Assembly (NCBI GenBank): GCA_946699065.1 | Contig: CAMPDV010000009.1 | Span: 992,001-1,056,000, forward strand | Direction of reading: 5' to 3' | DNA: 64,000 nucleotides | From: Loxodes magnus | Lineage: Eukaryota > Ciliophora > Karyorelictea > Loxodida > Loxodidae | The notes under the pieces: generated by a model | What the model was told of the DNA's origin: nothing | What the model saw: the letters and a program-made list of their open reading frames with translations, nothing else | Database searches by the model: none | Part shown: positions 62,071 through 64,000 of the stretch, piece by piece | Layout: every line of letters starts with the position of its first letter | How positions within the stretch are numbered: the first letter of the stretch is position 1 | Program-made: the position numbers and the translations under genes

Positions 62071-63378
62071 ATGGTAGAATATTCAGCAAACCTCTTATAA
62101 TAGTTCTTTAAATCTTAATTAACCTTAAGAAAAGGAATCTCTGCTTTTGATTTCTAGAGACTAAAAATAGTATCTTATTTGAAAAAGAAAAAGCTTAACG
62201 AGGGGCAAATTTAAGATGTTATATAGTTTTTAAGAGGAATAGTTGATTTGCAAGCTATTATTCAAGATGTGGAAAATGATAAAATGTAGTAACTAATAAA
62301 AAGCTGTAAAATAGTTGAAATACCAAGTGGGCATGTGATATTTAAAAAAAGAGATAAAGCAGATGCTTTCTATGTAATTTTGAAAGGTACTGTTGAATTC
62401 TATGACGTTGAAATTATTAATGGTTAGGAGGAAATCGTAGTACATAATAGATTACTTCAAGGAAGATGTTTTGGAAATAAAGCCTTTAGCTAGGTTCAGG
62501 GTATAAGAACTTTATCTGCTAGAACTACTACCTGATGTCAGCTCATTTAGATAAACAAATAAAGCTTTATGTAATCTTTAGCTTCTAAATTTAACATCCT
62601 AGAGACTAAGAAAATATAATTCATTGACAAATATTTACCCAATTCATAGTAGCTGAATAAATAGCAAAAGGAAAAGCTAATTCATTTATTCTCTATTCAA
62701 ACTTTAAAGAAAAATTAAGTTCTTATAAAGGAAAATTCAAACTCCAAGGGCTTATATTTTATTATTGAAGGAGAATGTTTAAGGAAGCAACTCATTTGTA
62801 GAAGAATTTTTAGTAAAACTATTATGGGTGTTGGCAGTTTTTTTGGTGAAGAAAGTATTTTTGAAAATTAAGATTGTAAATACGAAATAAGCGTATATAG
62901 TAGTTAAGTGGAATTAATGGTGCTACATAAGAAAGATAGTATTTACTTACCTTAAATAATCTCACATCAATTAATGTCAATGAGTAACTTAAAAAACAAC
63001 TACTAGCAAAAGAATCACTAATTTCTAATTAAAAGCAAAGTTACCAATGAATAATAATTCAAATACGCTAGAAATTATGATAACGACGTACATGTCTAGG
63101 ATTTCAAAAAATGACTTAAGTAAATGAGGAATGAAACTGCTAAACACTGACAAAATACGAGAACTAGTTATTACGGCAATCCTAATAATATTACTAAAAA
63201 GACAGTAGAAATGTCTAATGGTTTTTGTTCCCCAAAAATAAATGCAAATGATTTTCTAGCAAATACATTCGAGAACTAGATAGTAAGATCCTACGATTTC
63301 AAACCTAAATATACTCCCCAAACAGTAAGAAATAAAAACTTAAGATATTATCATAAATCAGTTGATCTGTTTAATTGA
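62071..63378 (+). CDS. Protein with two cyclic-nucleotide-binding (CNB) domains
   Basis: A single frame encodes 435 residues. The first CNB domain (about 75-185) shows CKIVEIPSGHVIFKKRDKAD, AFYVILKGTVEFY, and LLQGRCFGNKAF in place of the usual phosphate-binding cassette FGE.AL. The second (about 215-330) shows LIKENSNSKGLYFIIEGECLR and MGVGSFFGEESIF, closer to consensus. The arginine that contacts the cyclic phosphate is not evident in the first cassette. I see no kinase or channel segment, so it may be a regulatory or ciliary CNB protein rather than a PKA subunit. The basic C-terminal ~100 residues contain TGA-coded Trp (FKKWLKQ, AKHWQN). It ends DLFN-TGA. Confidence 0.85.
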
Positions 63379-64000
63379 AGTTTTTCCTTTCATATATGGT
63401 TTCATATTTTAAATTTTAAATTTTAAAAAAGCTAAATATCTGAGGAGATTTTATCTTGGTATCTCTTAAAAATTAATTCCATTTAATATATGCTAAATAA
63501 TCTTTTTGCATCTATGATATTTCCATTATTTGATACCATAGACATATTTTAGTTAGATTTTATGATTTATGTTACTAAGACTAATTATTAGCATTAGCAT
63601 AGTTTTCTCTTAATTTATATATCTTAAATAATAGTTGAATAAACAATTATTTATAATTCTTCCTTAATTTATACTTTTTTAGGCTAAAATTTGACTAAAG
63701 TTAATTAAATATAAATAAATTAAGGATCTCATTTCATCTTTTATTCTTATATTTACAAAAATTGTACCGAAAGAAACTTAATTGCTTGTATATCCTAGTA
63801 AATCCATCTAGCTTTGTAATTTAGTATACTTTAGTGAAGACTAAATTAAATATTTAACTAATGCTGACCAAATTATTTATAATTTTATCTATGAAAACTT
63901 CAGAAATTATGATTGAAGACATTAATCCAATTTATTTCGAAATATTATGATTTATCTCTATTATAATTCACTACCAAATAAAATTCTCTATAGAGATATA
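63379..64000. other. AT-rich region at the right window edge
   Basis: No convincing frame is seen. A short attttaaa-type repeat lies at about 63405-63426, just after the CNB gene. Confidence 0.45.

Noticed and set aside
1-64000. Retroviral, LTR or other virus-derived elements
   Set aside because: No reverse transcriptase, integrase, capsid or long terminal repeat motifs were recognised in any frame I read.
1-64000. Condylostoma-type or Blepharisma-type code
   Set aside because: Genes would then end mostly at TAA/TAG. Here RMND5, RPB6, DDX55 and all other clear genes end at TGA with in-frame TAA/TAG throughout.

Overview
The window looks like nuclear DNA of a karyorelictean ciliate, with Loxodes or a close relative as the best guess. 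The key evidence is the genetic code. TAA and TAG are read as glutamine throughout every recognisable protein. TGA is read as tryptophan at conserved positions: the SNF2 motifs SNWTVEF and DSDWNP, the USP47 motif FGWD, the RMND5 motif ALDWA and the ENT motif GRWLPG. Yet every gene also ends at a TGA, and for RMND5, RPB6 and DDX55 this falls where the family normally ends. UGA is therefore both tryptophan and the only stop, the context-dependent code reported for karyorelicts. Heterotrichs such as Blepharisma (TAA/TAG stops) and Condylostoma (mostly TAA/TAG stops) fit less well. The DNA is very AT-rich, and 11 GT-AG introns of only 17-26 nt can be placed by protein frame. I could not run searches, so all names rest on motifs read by eye.

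Layout, left to right. Bases 1-9.4k hold the 3' end of a kinase-MORN gene (+), a mitochondrial IBA57 (+), a RING/B-box/Kelch protein (-) and a very long DIS3L2-like exonuclease (-). Bases 10.3-22.2k are gene-dense: a BRM/SNF2 remodeller (+), a USP47-like deubiquitinase (+), a C2/coiled-coil protein (-) whose start lies 21 bp from that of RMND5 (+), and a glutamine-rich JHY-like protein (-). Bases 22.2-28.9k are sparser: an unassigned ORF, a GC-rich duplicated island, a coiled-coil protein with ciliary features (-) and small ORF candidates. Bases 28.9-35.7k carry a 51-aa membrane protein, a Sec14/CRAL-TRIO protein with three mini-introns, DDX55, the RNA polymerase subunit RPB6 and a cysteine-rich secreted or surface protein. 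After a 2.8-kb AT-rich gap, 38.5-49.9k carries a MATCAP-type tubulin tyrosine carboxypeptidase, a lipid-anchored pseudokinase, a STIMATE/TMEM110 protein, an ENT nucleoside transporter, a tail-anchored protein and a CNNM protein. Bases 52.3-54.8k hold a degenerate hybrid histidine kinase. Bases 54.9-58.9k look empty. The right end carries a doubtful membrane ORF, a glutamine-rich F-x-P protein and a protein with two cyclic-nucleotide-binding domains.

There is no single operon-like system. Genes are a mix of housekeeping (RNA processing, transcription, ubiquitin, Fe-S biogenesis), ciliary/cytoskeletal (JHY-like, MATCAP, coiled-coil, MORN) and signalling or membrane functions. Convergent pairs lie close together, at about 45-145 bp. 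I saw no rRNA, convincing tRNA, CRISPR array, viral element or intact transposon. The main unusual features are the dual use of UGA, the mini-introns, the 21-bp divergent start pair, the pseudo-signalling proteins and the large AT-rich deserts.
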